Below are positions 25,326-35,787 of a stretch of 64,000 nucleotides of DNA, piece after piece. The position numbers were made by a program, and so were the translations under genes. The DNA is from Gordonia sp. 'Campus' (GTDB lineage: Bacteria > Actinomycetota > Actinomycetes > Mycobacteriales > Mycobacteriaceae): positions 112,544 to 176,543 of the forward strand of contig NZ_JAKOIW010000009.1 in the NCBI RefSeq assembly GCF_022206305.1, read 5' to 3'. Below the pieces are notes generated by a model. That model saw nothing but the letters and a program-made list of their open reading frames with translations. It had not been told where the DNA came from and did no database searches. Position 1 is the first letter of the stretch; the number at the start of each line of letters is the position of its first letter.

Positions 25326-26555
25326 GTGGGTGTTGAGGTCAGCGTCGAAGGACTCACCAAGTCGTTCGGTTCGCAGAACATTTGGCGTGATGTCTCTCTG
25401 ACCCTGCCGGAGGGCGAGGTCTCTGCGCTGCTGGGTCCGTCGGGTACCGGTAAGTCGGTGTTCCTGAAGACCTTGATCGGTCTGCTGCATCCCGAGCAGG
25501 GCTCGGTGATCATCGACGGCACCGACATCACGCAGTGTTCGGCCAAGGAGCTCTACGAGATCCGCAAGCTGTTCGGCGTCCTGTTCCAGGACGGTGCGCT
25601 GTTCGGGTCGATGAGCCTGTTCGACAACATCGCGTTCCCGCTTCGTGAGCACACGAAGAAGAAGGAGAACGAGGTCCGCGACATCGTGATGGAGAAGATC
25701 GACCTCGTCGGTCTGACCGGTGCCGAGGACAAACTCCCGGGCGAGATCTCCGGCGGTATGCGCAAGCGTGCCGGCCTGGCCCGCGCACTCGTGCTGGACC
25801 CGCAGATCATCCTCTGTGACGAGCCGGACTCGGGTCTGGACCCGGTGCGTACGGCCTACATCAGCCAGTTGCTGATCGACATCAACGCCCAGATCGACGC
25901 GACGATCCTGATCGTGACGCACAACATCAACATCGCCCGGACGATCCCGGACAACATCGGCATGCTGTTCCGTAAGGAACTGGTGATGTTCGGTCCGCGT
26001 GAGCAGCTGCTCACTTCGGAGCAGCCGGTGGTCAAGCAGTTCCTCTCCGGTGACCGGTTCGGTCCGATCGGTATGTCGGAGGAGAAGGACGAGGCGGTGC
26101 AGAAGCAGGAAGAGGCGATGCAGGCCGCGGGTATCTCCGGTGGTGGTACCAAGGAGGACTTCACCGAGATCATCCCGCAGGTGCAGCCCAATCCCGGTAT
26201 GCCCGAACGCAAGGCGATCGCCCGTCACCGCGAGCGCGTCCATCAGATGCTGCCCGAGCTGCCCGAGAACGCCCAGGAGGCGATCCGGCGCAGCCAGGAA
26301 CAAGAAGACCAGATCCGCGAGGAGAGCCGGGTCCACGCCGACAACATGGCGAACGGCCGGGAGCCTGGCGACAACCGCAACAACGAGTGGACTGCGGCAC
26401 CCGGCGGCAACGTCGCGGTCGCAGATTCGAAGACAGACGTGATCGACTACGGCGGCAGCGATGCACCGACCGAGCAGTGGCACACACCCGGTGACGCGCT
26501 GACCAAGCCCGCTCACCGTGCTGACGGGAATGAAGGGCGGACACCTCAGGGATGA
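25326..26555 (+). CDS. mceG: Mce transporter ATPase MceG (Mkl)
   Basis: 409-aa ATP-binding subunit that powers Mce lipid importers. Walker A GPSGTGKS is at 37-44, signature ISGGMRKRAGLARAL and Walker B IILCDEPDSGLDPV follow, and a long acidic, Gln-rich C-terminal extension (about 250-409) is typical of MceG. The start is GTG with GGAGGAATT just before it. In mycobacteria the single MceG (mkl) lies near rplL but away from the mce operons and serves all of them; here it heads the operon and overlaps yrbEA by ATGA. Confidence 0.95.
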   Translation: MGVEVSVEGLTKSFGSQNIWRDVSLTLPEGEVSALLGPSGTGKSVFLKTLIGLLHPEQGSVIIDGTDITQCSAKELYEIRKLFGVLFQDGALFGSMSLFDNIAFPLREHTKKKENEVRDIVMEKIDLVGLTGAEDKLPGEISGGMRKRAGLARALVLDPQIILCDEPDSGLDPVRTAYISQLLIDINAQIDATILIVTHNINIARTIPDNIGMLFRKELVMFGPREQLLTSEQPVVKQFLSGDRFGPIGMSEEKDEAVQKQEEAMQAAGISGGGTKEDFTEIIPQVQPNPGMPERKAIARHRERVHQMLPELPENAQEAIRRSQEQEDQIREESRVHADNMANGREPGDNRNNEWTAAPGGNVAVADSKTDVIDYGGSDAPTEQWHTPGDALTKPAHRADGNEGRTPQG

Positions 26556-27358
26556 CCAGTGCCACCACGCGTGGCGTCGATCGAATCGCGCAAGCCGGGA
26601 CAGGTGCTCTGTCGCAGACCGGCAATATTGTTCAGCTCTTCGTCGATGTTGCACGCCAGACCTTTGTGCGCCCGTTTCAGTGGCGGGAGTTCATCCAGCA
26701 GGCGTGGTTCATCGCCAGCGTGACGATCCTGCCGACGGCACTGATCGCGATTCCGTTCGGTGCCATCGTCTCGCTGCAGACGGGTTCGCTGATCAAGCAG
26801 CTCGGTGCGGAGTCGTACACCGGTGCGGCGAGCGTGTTGGTGGTCATCCAACAGGGCTCGCCCCTGGTGACATCGCTGCTCATCGCGGGCGCGGCCGGGT
26901 CCGCGGTTGCCGCGGACCTCGGATCGCGCACCATCCGCGAGGAGATCGACGCGATGGAGGTGCTCGGCATCAACCCGATCCAGCGCCTCGTCGTACCGCG
27001 TGTGCTGGCCATGGTGCTGGTGGCGATGCTGCTCAACGGTCTGGTCGCGGTCATCGGCATCGGTGGTGGTTACTTCTTCAACGTCGTGGTCCAGGGCGGA
27101 ACGCCCGGCGCCTATCTGGCGTCGTTCGGTGCACTCGCCCAGTTGCCCGACCTCTGGGTCTCGACCCTGAAGGCCGCGATCTTCGGTGTGCTCGCCGGTG
27201 TCGTCGCGTCGTACAAGGGCCTCAACCCCAAGGGCGGGCCGAAGGGCGTGGGTGACGCGGTCAACCAGAGCGTCGTCATCACGTTCCTCCTGCTCTTCCT
27301 GGCCAACCTGATCATCACTGCGGTCTACCTGCAGGTCGTCCCACCGAAGGGGAGCTAG
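26552..27358 (+). CDS. yrbEA: YrbEA, Mce system permease (MlaE family)
   Basis: 268-aa integral membrane permease. The MlaE core is seen in GAIVSLQTGSLIKQLGAESY and TIREEIDAMEVLGINPI, the EExDAxxxxG signature contacting MceG. About five helices. Its ATG overlaps the mceG stop. It forms the heterodimeric inner-membrane channel with YrbEB. Confidence 0.95.
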   Translation: MTSATTRGVDRIAQAGTGALSQTGNIVQLFVDVARQTFVRPFQWREFIQQAWFIASVTILPTALIAIPFGAIVSLQTGSLIKQLGAESYTGAASVLVVIQQGSPLVTSLLIAGAAGSAVAADLGSRTIREEIDAMEVLGINPIQRLVVPRVLAMVLVAMLLNGLVAVIGIGGGYFFNVVVQGGTPGAYLASFGALAQLPDLWVSTLKAAIFGVLAGVVASYKGLNPKGGPKGVGDAVNQSVVITFLLLFLANLIITAVYLQVVPPKGS

Positions 27359-27360
27359 AC

Positions 27361-28242
27361 GTGACCGAAGGTGGGGGCGGTGTGACGATCGCCAAGAGCC
27401 GGCCCGAGTACTACATGTACGAGGCCCGCAAGCAACTGGGCAAGCCGCTCAAGGTGCTCGACGGTGCCGGCGAGCAGATGTCGTTCTACGGCCGCACGCT
27501 CGCCTGGATCCCGAAGACCCTGGTGCATTACACGCGTGAGGTCATGCGTCTGCTGGCCGAGGTGGCGTTCGGTTCGGGCGGACTCGCGGTCATCGGCGGC
27601 ACCATCGGCGTGATGGTGCTGATGTCGGGATTCACCGGCGTCGTCGTCGGCCTGCAGGGTTACGCGGCGCTCGACCAGATCGGTTCGCAGGCCCTGACCG
27701 GCTTCCTCTCCGCCTACGTCAACACCCGTGAGGTGGCGCCGCTGGTCGCGGGACTCGCCCTCTCGGCGACAGTCGGCTGTGGTTTCACCGCGCAGCTGGG
27801 CGCCATGCGGATCTCCGAGGAGATCGACGCGCTGGAGACGATGGCCGTACCGTCGATCCCGTTCCTTGTCTCGACGCGCGTGATCGCCGGCTTCATCGCC
27901 GTGATCCCGCTCTACGTCCTCGGTCTGCTTTCGGCCTATCTCGCCTCCCGAGTGGTGACGACCGTGTTCAACGGTCAGTCCGGTGGTTCCTACGACCACT
28001 ACTTCAATCTGTTCCTGCCACCGGCCGACGTCTTGTGGTCGTTCGGCAAGGTGCTGGTCTTCGCCTTCGTGATCATCCTGGTGCACTGCTACTACGGCTA
28101 TTACGCCTCGGGCGGTCCGGCCGGGGTCGGTGTGGCCGTGGGTCACGCGGTACGTGCGGCACTGGTGCTCATCGCGGTCCTGGACTTCTTCCTCGGCCTG
28201 GCGATCTGGGGCACCACCACAACGGTGCGAGTGGGGGGTTAG
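27361..28242 (+). CDS. yrbEB: YrbEB, Mce system permease (MlaE family)
   Basis: 293-aa partner of YrbEA. It starts at GTG with AAGGGGAG upstream. The MlaE signature is RISEEIDALETMAVPSIPF, with a preceding ALDQIGSQALTGFLSAYVNT. The N-terminal 60 residues form the amphipathic region usual for YrbEB. It follows yrbEA by 2 nt and ends 1 nt before mceA, with no room for a separate promoter. Confidence 0.95.
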   Translation: MTEGGGGVTIAKSRPEYYMYEARKQLGKPLKVLDGAGEQMSFYGRTLAWIPKTLVHYTREVMRLLAEVAFGSGGLAVIGGTIGVMVLMSGFTGVVVGLQGYAALDQIGSQALTGFLSAYVNTREVAPLVAGLALSATVGCGFTAQLGAMRISEEIDALETMAVPSIPFLVSTRVIAGFIAVIPLYVLGLLSAYLASRVVTTVFNGQSGGSYDHYFNLFLPPADVLWSFGKVLVFAFVIILVHCYYGYYASGGPAGVGVAVGHAVRAALVLIAVLDFFLGLAIWGTTTTVRVGG

Positions 28243-28243
28243 C

Positions 28244-29605
28244 GTGCCGGTCCTACGTAAGCGACTCCTCGGTCTGGTCTTCTTCATCGTGGTCGCCCTG
28301 TTCCTCACCGCGACGATCACCAAGTTCAACAAGACGTTCACCGAGTTCACCGATGTCACGCTGGTGACCGATTCGACCGGCAACGCACTGCCGGCGAACG
28401 CCGACGTCAAGGCCCGCGGCATGACGGTCGGCGAGGTGCGCGAGGTCAAGCCCGGACCCGACGGTCGCGTCGAAGTCGTGTTGGGACTCAATCCCGACCA
28501 GGCCTCGACGCTGTCGGACAAGACCACCGCGCGCATCCTCCCGAAGACCCTGTTCGGCGAGCGCTACGTCGCACTTCAGGTGCCCGAGAACAACTCGGGG
28601 CCGACGCTGAGCAACGGTGCGACGATCCAGACCGACCGCAGCGGCAACGCCCTGGAGATCCAGCAGTTGTTCGACAAGCTGCTCCCGGTCCTCGAGGCGA
28701 TCCCGCCGCAGGATCTGAACGCAACGCTGACTTCTCTCTCGTCGGCTCTGTCGGGCCGCGGTGAGCAGCTCGGCACCACGCTGGAAGAGCTCGATCAGAT
28801 CTTCGGCGAGATCAACGAGAACCTGCCGGAGCTCGAGGGCACCCTCGAGGGCCTGGCCACGTTCTCCCAGACCTACAAGCAGGCGCTGCCCGATGTGGTC
28901 GACGCGCTGGACTCGCTGCGGACGACGACGAACACCATCGTCGAGCGTCAGGACGACCTGCGCACCCTGATCGCCACCCTGGGCGTGGCGTCGGACGATC
29001 TCACCGGTTGGCTCCGGGCGAACCGCACGGACCTGATCGATCTGGCCGTCGACTCCGAGGAGCTGCTCGTCGGACTCGCCAAGCAGTCGCCGACGTTCGT
29101 GTGTACCTTCCGCAACTTCGCGGGCCTGATCCCGGAGTCGCGCAAGATCGTCGGCCAGGGCACCAAGAACCCGGGTGTGCGCGTGAACCTGCAGTTCACC
29201 AATCCCCGCGGCCGTTACCTACCGAACCAGGACGAACCCCGCTTCATGGACCTCGATCCGCCTGCAGTGTGTTACGACCCGAAGATGGGTGGCAACCGCC
29301 CGTTCCCGCAGTACCCGGGTGGCGGCCTCGCCGACGGCAGCTACCAGCCGCCGTCGCGCAATCCCGGTCCCCGCACCATGCGTGAGCTGCCGCAGCCGCA
29401 GTTCAGCGGCGTACCCGCCGGCTCGGTCTCGCCCGCGGCGAAGCCGGTCGTGGCGAAGGCCAACCCCTTCGACGACCCGGATTACCGCAAGCAGCTGCAG
29501 GTCATCTACGGCGCCACCAGTGGTAAGGCGCCCGAGGATGTGCCGACCTGGGTGACCATGATCGGCGGCGGCGCGCTGCAGGGAGCGAAGGTCGACATCA
29601 AATGA
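28244..29605 (+). CDS. mceA: MceA, Mce family substrate-binding protein
   Basis: 453 aa from GTG. One N-terminal membrane anchor (KRLLGLVFFIVVALFLTA) is followed by the MlaD/Mce beta-barrel domain (about 35-120; ARGMTVGEVREV, LFGERYVALQ), a long helical region that builds the periplasmic tunnel, and the conserved FVCTFRNFAGLIPESR near 283-298. The Pro-rich C-terminus is variable. It is one of six different Mce subunits that form the hexameric shuttle for hydrophobic substrates such as sterols or fatty acids. Cargo is unknown. Confidence 0.95.
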   Translation: MPVLRKRLLGLVFFIVVALFLTATITKFNKTFTEFTDVTLVTDSTGNALPANADVKARGMTVGEVREVKPGPDGRVEVVLGLNPDQASTLSDKTTARILPKTLFGERYVALQVPENNSGPTLSNGATIQTDRSGNALEIQQLFDKLLPVLEAIPPQDLNATLTSLSSALSGRGEQLGTTLEELDQIFGEINENLPELEGTLEGLATFSQTYKQALPDVVDALDSLRTTTNTIVERQDDLRTLIATLGVASDDLTGWLRANRTDLIDLAVDSEELLVGLAKQSPTFVCTFRNFAGLIPESRKIVGQGTKNPGVRVNLQFTNPRGRYLPNQDEPRFMDLDPPAVCYDPKMGGNRPFPQYPGGGLADGSYQPPSRNPGPRTMRELPQPQFSGVPAGSVSPAAKPVVAKANPFDDPDYRKQLQVIYGATSGKAPEDVPTWVTMIGGGALQGAKVDIK

Positions 29606-30684
29606 AGTCGATCGTCGGGCCGCTGATCAAGCTGATCGTCTTCGGCGTGGTCACCGTGGTCACCACCAGTCTGCTCGCTGTCACCATCGCCAATGCCGGT
29701 GGTGACGGGGATGCGAAGTTCAAGGCCGTCTTCACGGATGCGACGCTGCTCAACTCCGGTGACGACGTGCGTATCGCCGGTGTGCGCGTCGGGCAGGTCG
29801 AGAGTGTCGAGGTCTACGACCGCAACAAGGCGATCGTCTCGTTCAACGTCGACCGCGACCGTCTACCGGACGGCACCCAGCTCTACATCCGTTACCGCAA
29901 CCTGACCGGTCTGCGGTACCTGGCGCTCGAGCGCGGCGCGGGCGACCCGTCGCAGACGGTCCCGCAGGGGCACACCTTCGGGCTCACGCCCGGCCGCACC
30001 GACACCCATCCGCCGGTGAACCTGACCGAGCTGTTCAACGGCTTCCGGCCGCTGTTCCAGCAGCTGTCGGCCTCAGATGTGAACAAGCTGACCGAGCAGA
30101 TCATCGCGATCTTCGACGGTCAGGGCGGCTCGATCACGCGTCTGGTCAGCGACACCGCCGACCTCACGAACGCGATCGCCGACAAGGACGAGGTCATCGG
30201 TGAGCTCATCACCAACCTCACCAAGGTCCTCGACACCGTCAACCGCAACGACGAGCAGTTCACCAGCCTCCTCGACAACACCGAGAAGCTCGTGACCGGC
30301 CTTGCGGCGCAACGCGGTTCGGTGGGCTCGGCGATCACGTCGGTGTCCAACCTGACCTCGGTCACCGCGAACATCCTCGGTGCCACGCGTCCGTCCATCC
30401 AGGGCGACATCGCGGGACTGAAGTCGCTCGCCGACCAGATCAACAAACGCGACGACGACATCGAGGAGACGCTGACCAACCTGCCGATCAAGCTCCAGAA
30501 GATCGGCCGCGCAGCGACATTCGGCTCCTGGTTCCAGTTCTACCTGTGCGGCATCGACGTGGTGGCGGGCAACGGCAAGTCGCCGGTGCTCACCCAGCCG
30601 CTCGTCCCGCTACCCGACATCAACCATGTGCTCTACACCAGCGCGGCGACGCGCTGCTGGGCCGACGACCGGCCAGGGGGGTGA
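29602..30684 (+). CDS. mceB: MceB
   Basis: 360-aa Mce subunit with an N-terminal anchor (KLIVFGVVTVVTTSLLAVTI), an MlaD domain (VRIAGVRVGQVESVEV, LTGLRYLAL), a helical tunnel part rich in Asn/Asp/Thr, and a conserved end containing FQFYLCGIDVV and a Cys pair near ATRCWADDR. Its ATG overlaps the mceA stop by 4 nt. Confidence 0.95.
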   Translation: MKSIVGPLIKLIVFGVVTVVTTSLLAVTIANAGGDGDAKFKAVFTDATLLNSGDDVRIAGVRVGQVESVEVYDRNKAIVSFNVDRDRLPDGTQLYIRYRNLTGLRYLALERGAGDPSQTVPQGHTFGLTPGRTDTHPPVNLTELFNGFRPLFQQLSASDVNKLTEQIIAIFDGQGGSITRLVSDTADLTNAIADKDEVIGELITNLTKVLDTVNRNDEQFTSLLDNTEKLVTGLAAQRGSVGSAITSVSNLTSVTANILGATRPSIQGDIAGLKSLADQINKRDDDIEETLTNLPIKLQKIGRAATFGSWFQFYLCGIDVVAGNGKSPVLTQPLVPLPDINHVLYTSAATRCWADDRPGG

Positions 30685-30689
30685 CCACG

Positions 30690-31793
30690 ATGGCAGACAA
30701 CAACGATCAGAACCCGCGCGACGACCGCGACGAGACCGACCGCGATGAGGCCGACGCCCCGGTGCAGCATCCGCACCGGCGCTTCGGGGGCCGACGCAGC
30801 CCGGTCAGCATCGGTGCCATCGGCATCCTGATCCTGCTGATGCTCGGACTCAGCTCGTTCTATCTCGCCGAGCTGCCCCTGCTGGGTGCCGGCGCGCGGT
30901 ACACGGCGAAGTTCAGCGAGGCAGCCGGACTCAAGCCGGGCAACGAGGTCCGCGTCGCGGGCGTGAAGGTCGGCGAAGTCGACGACGTCGCCCTCGACGG
31001 TGACCGCGTCGACGTCACCTTCCGGGTGGAGAACACCTGGATCGGCGACCAGACCCAGGCCACCATCCAGATCAAGACGATCCTCGGACAGAAGTTCCTG
31101 TCGCTGAACCCGCGCGGGAGCAAGCCGGCCGATCCCGACGTACCGCTGACCGACACGGTCGCGCCCTACGACGTCATCGAGGCGTTCTCGGGTGCCGCCG
31201 AGCAGATCGGCGAACTCGACAACGACCAGCTCGCCAAGTCGATGCGGGTCCTGTCGGACACGTTCTCGGGTACCGCGGGCACCACTGGTCCGGCCCTCGA
31301 CGGCATCGCGCGACTGTCGCAGACGATCGCCAGCCGCGACCAGGAGGTCCAGCGACTGCTCGCCGCGACCAAGGACACCTCGAAGATCCTCGCCGATCGC
31401 AACGAGGAGTTCGTCCGCCTCATCGGCGGTGCGGGCCAGCTGCTCGACGAACTGAACAACCGGCAGCGCAACATCTCCGCGCTGCTGGCGAGCACCACGA
31501 GCCTCGGCGACTCGCTCACCGGCATCGTGCGTGACAACGAAGAACAGATCGGACCGGCGCTCGACGCGCTGAAGGGCGTCAATGAGCTGCTGCAACGACA
31601 GAATCAGAACATCCGCGACTCCATCAAGTACATGGCGCCGTTCTATCGGCTCTACGCCAACGTGCTCGGCAACGGTCGCTGGTTCGAGTCCTCGGTGGTG
31701 AACCTGCTGCCGCCGGCACTGCCGCAGCAGAACACGACGCGGCCGCCGAACAAGCAGGCCCTGGAGAACAACGCCGGAACGGGGGTCGGCTGA
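30690..31793 (+). CDS. mceC: MceC
   Basis: 367 aa from ATG 30690, with GGGGGGTG as Shine-Dalgarno; a GTG at 30681 that overlaps the mceB stop is the alternative. The N-terminus has an unusually long, highly charged tail (about 35 residues rich in Asp, Glu, Arg) before the membrane anchor ([16 protein letters not shown]). The MlaD domain ([28 protein letters not shown]) and helical region follow, and the end has [14 protein letters not shown]. Confidence 0.93.
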   Translation: MADNNDQNPRDDRDETDRDEADAPVQHPHRRFGGRRSPVSIGAIGILILLMLGLSSFYLAELPLLGAGARYTAKFSEAAGLKPGNEVRVAGVKVGEVDDVALDGDRVDVTFRVENTWIGDQTQATIQIKTILGQKFLSLNPRGSKPADPDVPLTDTVAPYDVIEAFSGAAEQIGELDNDQLAKSMRVLSDTFSGTAGTTGPALDGIARLSQTIASRDQEVQRLLAATKDTSKILADRNEEFVRLIGGAGQLLDELNNRQRNISALLASTTSLGDSLTGIVRDNEEQIGPALDALKGVNELLQRQNQNIRDSIKYMAPFYRLYANVLGNGRWFESSVVNLLPPALPQQNTTRPPNKQALENNAGTGVG

Positions 31794-33124
31794 TGACCGC
31801 ACCGGACCTGACCCAACACTCGGGGCCCGGCCGCTGGTTCACGCCGCGGCACATCGTGATGCTCGTTCTCGGGCTGATCATCGCGCTCATCGTCGCGGGC
31901 GCGCTGTGGTGGGTGTTCACCTCGGTCGGGACCACGAAGATCACCGCGACGTTCAAGCGGTCGGTCGGTATCTACGAGGGCTCGGACGTCACCATCCTCG
32001 GCGTCGACGTCGGCAAGGTCGACTCGGTGACGCCGCAGGGCGAGACCGTCAAGGTGACCATGACCGTTGACCGCGGTGTCGATCTCCCCGCCGACGTCCG
32101 TGCGGTGCAGATCATCCCGTCGGTCGTGGCCGACCGCTACGTTCAGCTGACCCCGGCCTACACGGGTGGACCGAAGGCTCCGCGCGACCTCACGCTCTCC
32201 GTCGACCAGACGATGGTCCCGGTGGAGATCGACCAGATCTACGCCAGCGTCAAGGAACTGTCGGACGCCCTCGGCCCCGACGGTGCCAACAAGACCGACG
32301 GCACCGGCCGCCAGGGCGCGGTGAGTGAGCTCGTCACGACCGGTGCCGAGAACCTCGAGGGCAACGGCGAGAAGCTCGGTGCGGCCATCGAGGGCCTGTC
32401 CAAGGCCTCGACGACGCTCAGCGATTCGCGCGGGAACCTGTTCGACACGATCAAGAACCTGAACACCTTCGTCGGAGCCCTCCGGGAGAACGACTCCCAG
32501 GTGCGCCAGTTCAACACGCAGATGGCCTCGTTCAACCAGTTCCTCGCCGGCGAGCGCGAACAGCTCGGCGCGGCGTTGAACAAGCTGTCGATCGCGCTCG
32601 GTGACGTCGCGACCTTCCTCGCCGACAACCGCGAGCAGATCGGTGAGACGGTCAAGGACCTGCAGCCGACGACGCAGGCGCTGCTCGATCAGAAGAACAA
32701 CCTCAAAGAGGTCCTGACCGTGCTGCCGATCACGGTGAACAACCTGATCAACGCCTACGACGCGGAGTCGGGCACGCTGTCGATGCGCCTGACGATCCCC
32801 GATCTGCAGGACCTGATCGGTGCGCAGTGCCGCCTGCTCGACCTCGGTCAGCTGTTGCCGGGCAACCCGGCCGCCGATCAGTTCAGCAACACGCTGCGTC
32901 CGCTGATCAGCCAGTGCGAGGAGATCGGCGACCAGATTCAGCGTGGCGTCTTGGAGCCGCTGTTGCCGGTGCTGCCGTTCGGCATCATGAGCAACAACAA
33001 GCTGCAGCGTGCGCCGGTGCCGGGCACCGTCCCGGGCAACCCGGATCCCGAGATCGGCAACCCGTCGTCCTCGAGGTCGCCTTCGGCGCCGTCGTCCACC
33101 CCGCGACCCAGGGGAGGTAACTGA
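31793..33124 (+). CDS. mceD: MceD
   Basis: 443-aa Mce subunit. Anchor [18 protein letters not shown], MlaD domain ([33 protein letters not shown]), extended helical region and a Ser/Pro-rich tail. Start and stop overlap the neighbouring genes by one base each, consistent with tight coupling. Confidence 0.94.
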   Translation: MTAPDLTQHSGPGRWFTPRHIVMLVLGLIIALIVAGALWWVFTSVGTTKITATFKRSVGIYEGSDVTILGVDVGKVDSVTPQGETVKVTMTVDRGVDLPADVRAVQIIPSVVADRYVQLTPAYTGGPKAPRDLTLSVDQTMVPVEIDQIYASVKELSDALGPDGANKTDGTGRQGAVSELVTTGAENLEGNGEKLGAAIEGLSKASTTLSDSRGNLFDTIKNLNTFVGALRENDSQVRQFNTQMASFNQFLAGEREQLGAALNKLSIALGDVATFLADNREQIGETVKDLQPTTQALLDQKNNLKEVLTVLPITVNNLINAYDAESGTLSMRLTIPDLQDLIGAQCRLLDLGQLLPGNPAADQFSNTLRPLISQCEEIGDQIQRGVLEPLLPVLPFGIMSNNKLQRAPVPGTVPGNPDPEIGNPSSSRSPSAPSSTPRPRGGN

Positions 33125-34455
33125 TGAACCGCAGGACGATGCGCACGGCGATGGCCGGCGCAGCACTGTCGCTCACCCTCCTGGTGTCGGGCTGTATGTC
33201 CAACGGCATCCAGTCGATCCCGCTGCCCGGCGGGGTCAACACCGGCGACAACGCGCGGACCTACAAGATCCAGTTCGACGACGTGCTCGACCTGGTCCCG
33301 CAGTCCATGGTCAAGCGCGACGGCATCCCGGTCGGGCGCGTGACCAAGGTCGAGGTACCGAACGACCAGTGGTTCGCACAGGTCACCGTCGAGGTGCAGA
33401 ACAACGTCGACCTGTCCGACGAGGCCGAGGCCAGCGTTCAGCAGACCTCACTGCTCGGTGAGAAGTTCGTGTCGCTGTCCGAACCCGACGGCAGCGCGGA
33501 TGCGCCTCGCCAGAACCCGGCCCAGCCGATCCCGGTCTCGCGGACGCGCACCGCCACCGACATCGAGCAGGTTCTCGGTGCGCTGGCCCTGCTGCTCAAC
33601 GGCGGTGGTCTCAACCAGTTGCAGCCGATCGTCACCGAGCTCAACAAGGCACTCGACGGTCGGACCGACAAGGTCCGGAACCTGATCGGGGAGACCGAAG
33701 ACCTCATCGCGGGTCTGAACCGTCAGCGCGACGACATCATCACCGCGATCGACGGTCTCGCCGACCTGTCGACACGGACCGCCGCCCAGACCGCTCAGAT
33801 CGACCGCATCCTCAAGCAGTTGCCTGCGGGTGTCGAGGTCCTCGAGGAGCAGCGGCCGCAGTTCGTCGAGCTGCTGACCAAGCTCGACCAGCTCGGCCAG
33901 GTGGGCACCGACGTGCTCGGCAAGTCACGCAAGGCCCTGATCAACGATCTGAAGGCGCTGCGGCCCGTGCTCACCCAGCTCGCCGCCGCCGCCCCGGATC
34001 TGATCACGGCCGCGCCGCTGATGCTCACGCATCCGTTCCCGGACTGGCTGCTGCCGGGCGTCCGCGGTGACTCGACCAACCTGTTCATGACGCTCGATCT
34101 CCGCGTGCTCAACCAGCTCGAGGCGCTGGGCGTCGGCCAGGGAACCCCGAAGTACTCGCCGCCCGCGCGGGTCGACGTGCCGGTCGATCGCCGTAACCCG
34201 TACTACCGGGGCAACGGACCCCGCTACGGCTGGCCGACCATCACGCTGCTGCCGCCGGGCCCGAACTGGCGCCCGGGACCGAACACGCCGCCGTCGGGTG
34301 GACGCTACCCCGCGTCGTTCTCACGATCGGCCGACGACGCCGGTCCGATGCCGACGCCTGCCACGCCGGGACAGGGCATCCTCGACGGTCCGCTGGCCGC
34401 GATGGGGATCGCGCCGAAGGCCCCCGCACCCACCCCCTCAGGAGCAGGCCGATGA
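33124..34455 (+). CDS. mceE: MceE lipoprotein (LprN-like)
   Basis: 443 aa. It is the only lipoprotein of the set: the signal peptide ends in the lipobox LVSGC (Cys at about residue 24). The MlaD domain is at about 45-125 (VKRDGIPVGRVTKVEVP, LLGEKFVSLSEP). The helical part and a Pro-rich C-terminus follow. MceE is normally the fifth gene and the lipid-anchored subunit of the hexamer, as here. Confidence 0.95.
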   Translation: MNRRTMRTAMAGAALSLTLLVSGCMSNGIQSIPLPGGVNTGDNARTYKIQFDDVLDLVPQSMVKRDGIPVGRVTKVEVPNDQWFAQVTVEVQNNVDLSDEAEASVQQTSLLGEKFVSLSEPDGSADAPRQNPAQPIPVSRTRTATDIEQVLGALALLLNGGGLNQLQPIVTELNKALDGRTDKVRNLIGETEDLIAGLNRQRDDIITAIDGLADLSTRTAAQTAQIDRILKQLPAGVEVLEEQRPQFVELLTKLDQLGQVGTDVLGKSRKALINDLKALRPVLTQLAAAAPDLITAAPLMLTHPFPDWLLPGVRGDSTNLFMTLDLRVLNQLEALGVGQGTPKYSPPARVDVPVDRRNPYYRGNGPRYGWPTITLLPPGPNWRPGPNTPPSGGRYPASFSRSADDAGPMPTPATPGQGILDGPLAAMGIAPKAPAPTPSGAGR

Positions 34456-35693
34456 TCAGCAAGCTCGTCAAGATCCAGCTGATCGTGTTCGTCATCGTCG
34501 GACTCGTGGCGCTGGTCTACGTGGGAGCCAAGTACGCCCGCCTAGACAAGCTCGCGGGCGTCGGTATGTACACCGTCACCGCCGAGCTGCCCGATTCCGG
34601 TGGCATCTTCAGCAACGCCGAGGTCACCTATCAGGGCGTGCCGGTGGGGCGCGTCGGCAAACTGACGCTCACCCCGGATGGCGTCGACGTCGCACTCGAC
34701 ATCGACAAGGGCGGGCCGCAGATCCCGGCATCGGCCACCGCCGTCGTCGCCAACCGGTCGGCGATCGGAGAGCAGTTCGTCGACCTGCAGCCGACGACGT
34801 CGGAGGGGCCGTATCTCAAAGACGGCGACACGATCACCAAGTACGCGCTGCCCGAGCCGCTCGAGGATGTCGTCGCATCGGCGATCGACTTCACCGACTC
34901 GATCCCGGTCGACGACCTGAACACCGTCATCACCGAACTCGGCAATGCGTTCAACGGGCAGGGGGAGAACCTCACCCGCCTGGTGGACTCGCTGGGCAAG
35001 CTGTCCCGTGCCGGCGTGGACAACCTCAGTCAGACGGTGGCGCTCATCCAGGACTCCAACGTCGTGCTGGACACCCAGGCCGACCAGTCCGACGCGATCC
35101 TGACGTGGTCGCGCAATCTCAACCTGGTCACCGCGACGCTGGCGTCGGCCGACCCCGACCTCCGTCGTCTGCTCACCACCGGCACGCTGTCGGCGACGCA
35201 GATCTCGGAGCTGATCCAGAAGAACGGCAACGACCTTTCCAAGGTCGTCAAGGATCTCGCCGAGGTGGCACGCACGATCGAACCGGCCACCTACACCACG
35301 TCGACGACGTTCGCGATGCTGTCGGCGTTGTCCGCCGGCAGCCATGCACCGGCACCGGGTGACGGGCAGATCCACTTCGGCGTCGTGCTCGAGACCAACA
35401 ACCCGGCCGCATGTACGCGCGGCTACGAGAGCACGGATCTGGTGCTGGCCGAGGCGCGGCGCAAGAATCCGAACTTCGACCCGCGCTACGACGATTTCGC
35501 ATTCAACACCGAGGCGAAATGTACTGTGCCGTTCGGCAATCCGACCGGTGTGCGCAGTGCCGAGCGTGCGCGCTACGCCAACCCGGCGTACCCGCAGCCG
35601 TGGGACAACACGCCCAAGAAGGACCCCGACAAGCTCAACCTGAACCCGCTCGCCCAGCAGCTCGCAGCGCTGCTCGGCGTCCGGCCCCGCTAG
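34452..35693 (+). CDS. mceF: MceF
   Basis: 413-aa last Mce subunit. Anchor LIVFVIVGLVALVYVGA, MlaD domain (NAEVTYQGVPVGRVGKLTLT, AIGEQFVDLQP) and a C-terminus with paired cysteines (ACTRGYESTD and AKCTVPFGN). It overlaps mceE by 4 nt (ATGA). A small hairpin at 35726-35745 separates it from the Mce-associated genes. Confidence 0.95.
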   Translation: MISKLVKIQLIVFVIVGLVALVYVGAKYARLDKLAGVGMYTVTAELPDSGGIFSNAEVTYQGVPVGRVGKLTLTPDGVDVALDIDKGGPQIPASATAVVANRSAIGEQFVDLQPTTSEGPYLKDGDTITKYALPEPLEDVVASAIDFTDSIPVDDLNTVITELGNAFNGQGENLTRLVDSLGKLSRAGVDNLSQTVALIQDSNVVLDTQADQSDAILTWSRNLNLVTATLASADPDLRRLLTTGTLSATQISELIQKNGNDLSKVVKDLAEVARTIEPATYTTSTTFAMLSALSAGSHAPAPGDGQIHFGVVLETNNPAACTRGYESTDLVLAEARRKNPNFDPRYDDFAFNTEAKCTVPFGNPTGVRSAERARYANPAYPQPWDNTPKKDPDKLNLNPLAQQLAALLGVRPR

Positions 35694-35725
35694 ACCCGAC
35701 CCCGAACGAGCGCCGCCGCCGCGAT

Positions 35726-35745
35726 CGGACCGCCTCAGCGGTCCG
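35726..35745 (+). terminator. Attenuator-like hairpin after mceF
   Basis: A perfect 8-bp stem CGGACCGC / GCGGTCCG with the loop CTCA lies in the 94-nt gap after mceF. It probably reduces rather than ends transcription, since two Mce-associated genes follow on the same strand. Confidence 0.5.
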
Positions 35746-35787
35746 GCCTGCGGGCCTTGGCTTGCGCTCAGGAGCGATATATACAGT

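Noticed and set aside
25098..26654. 518-codon minus-strand frame over mceG
   Set aside because: Antisense to a clear ABC ATPase.
31652..33166. 504-codon minus-strand frame over mceD
   Set aside because: Antisense shadow of an Mce gene within a tight operon.
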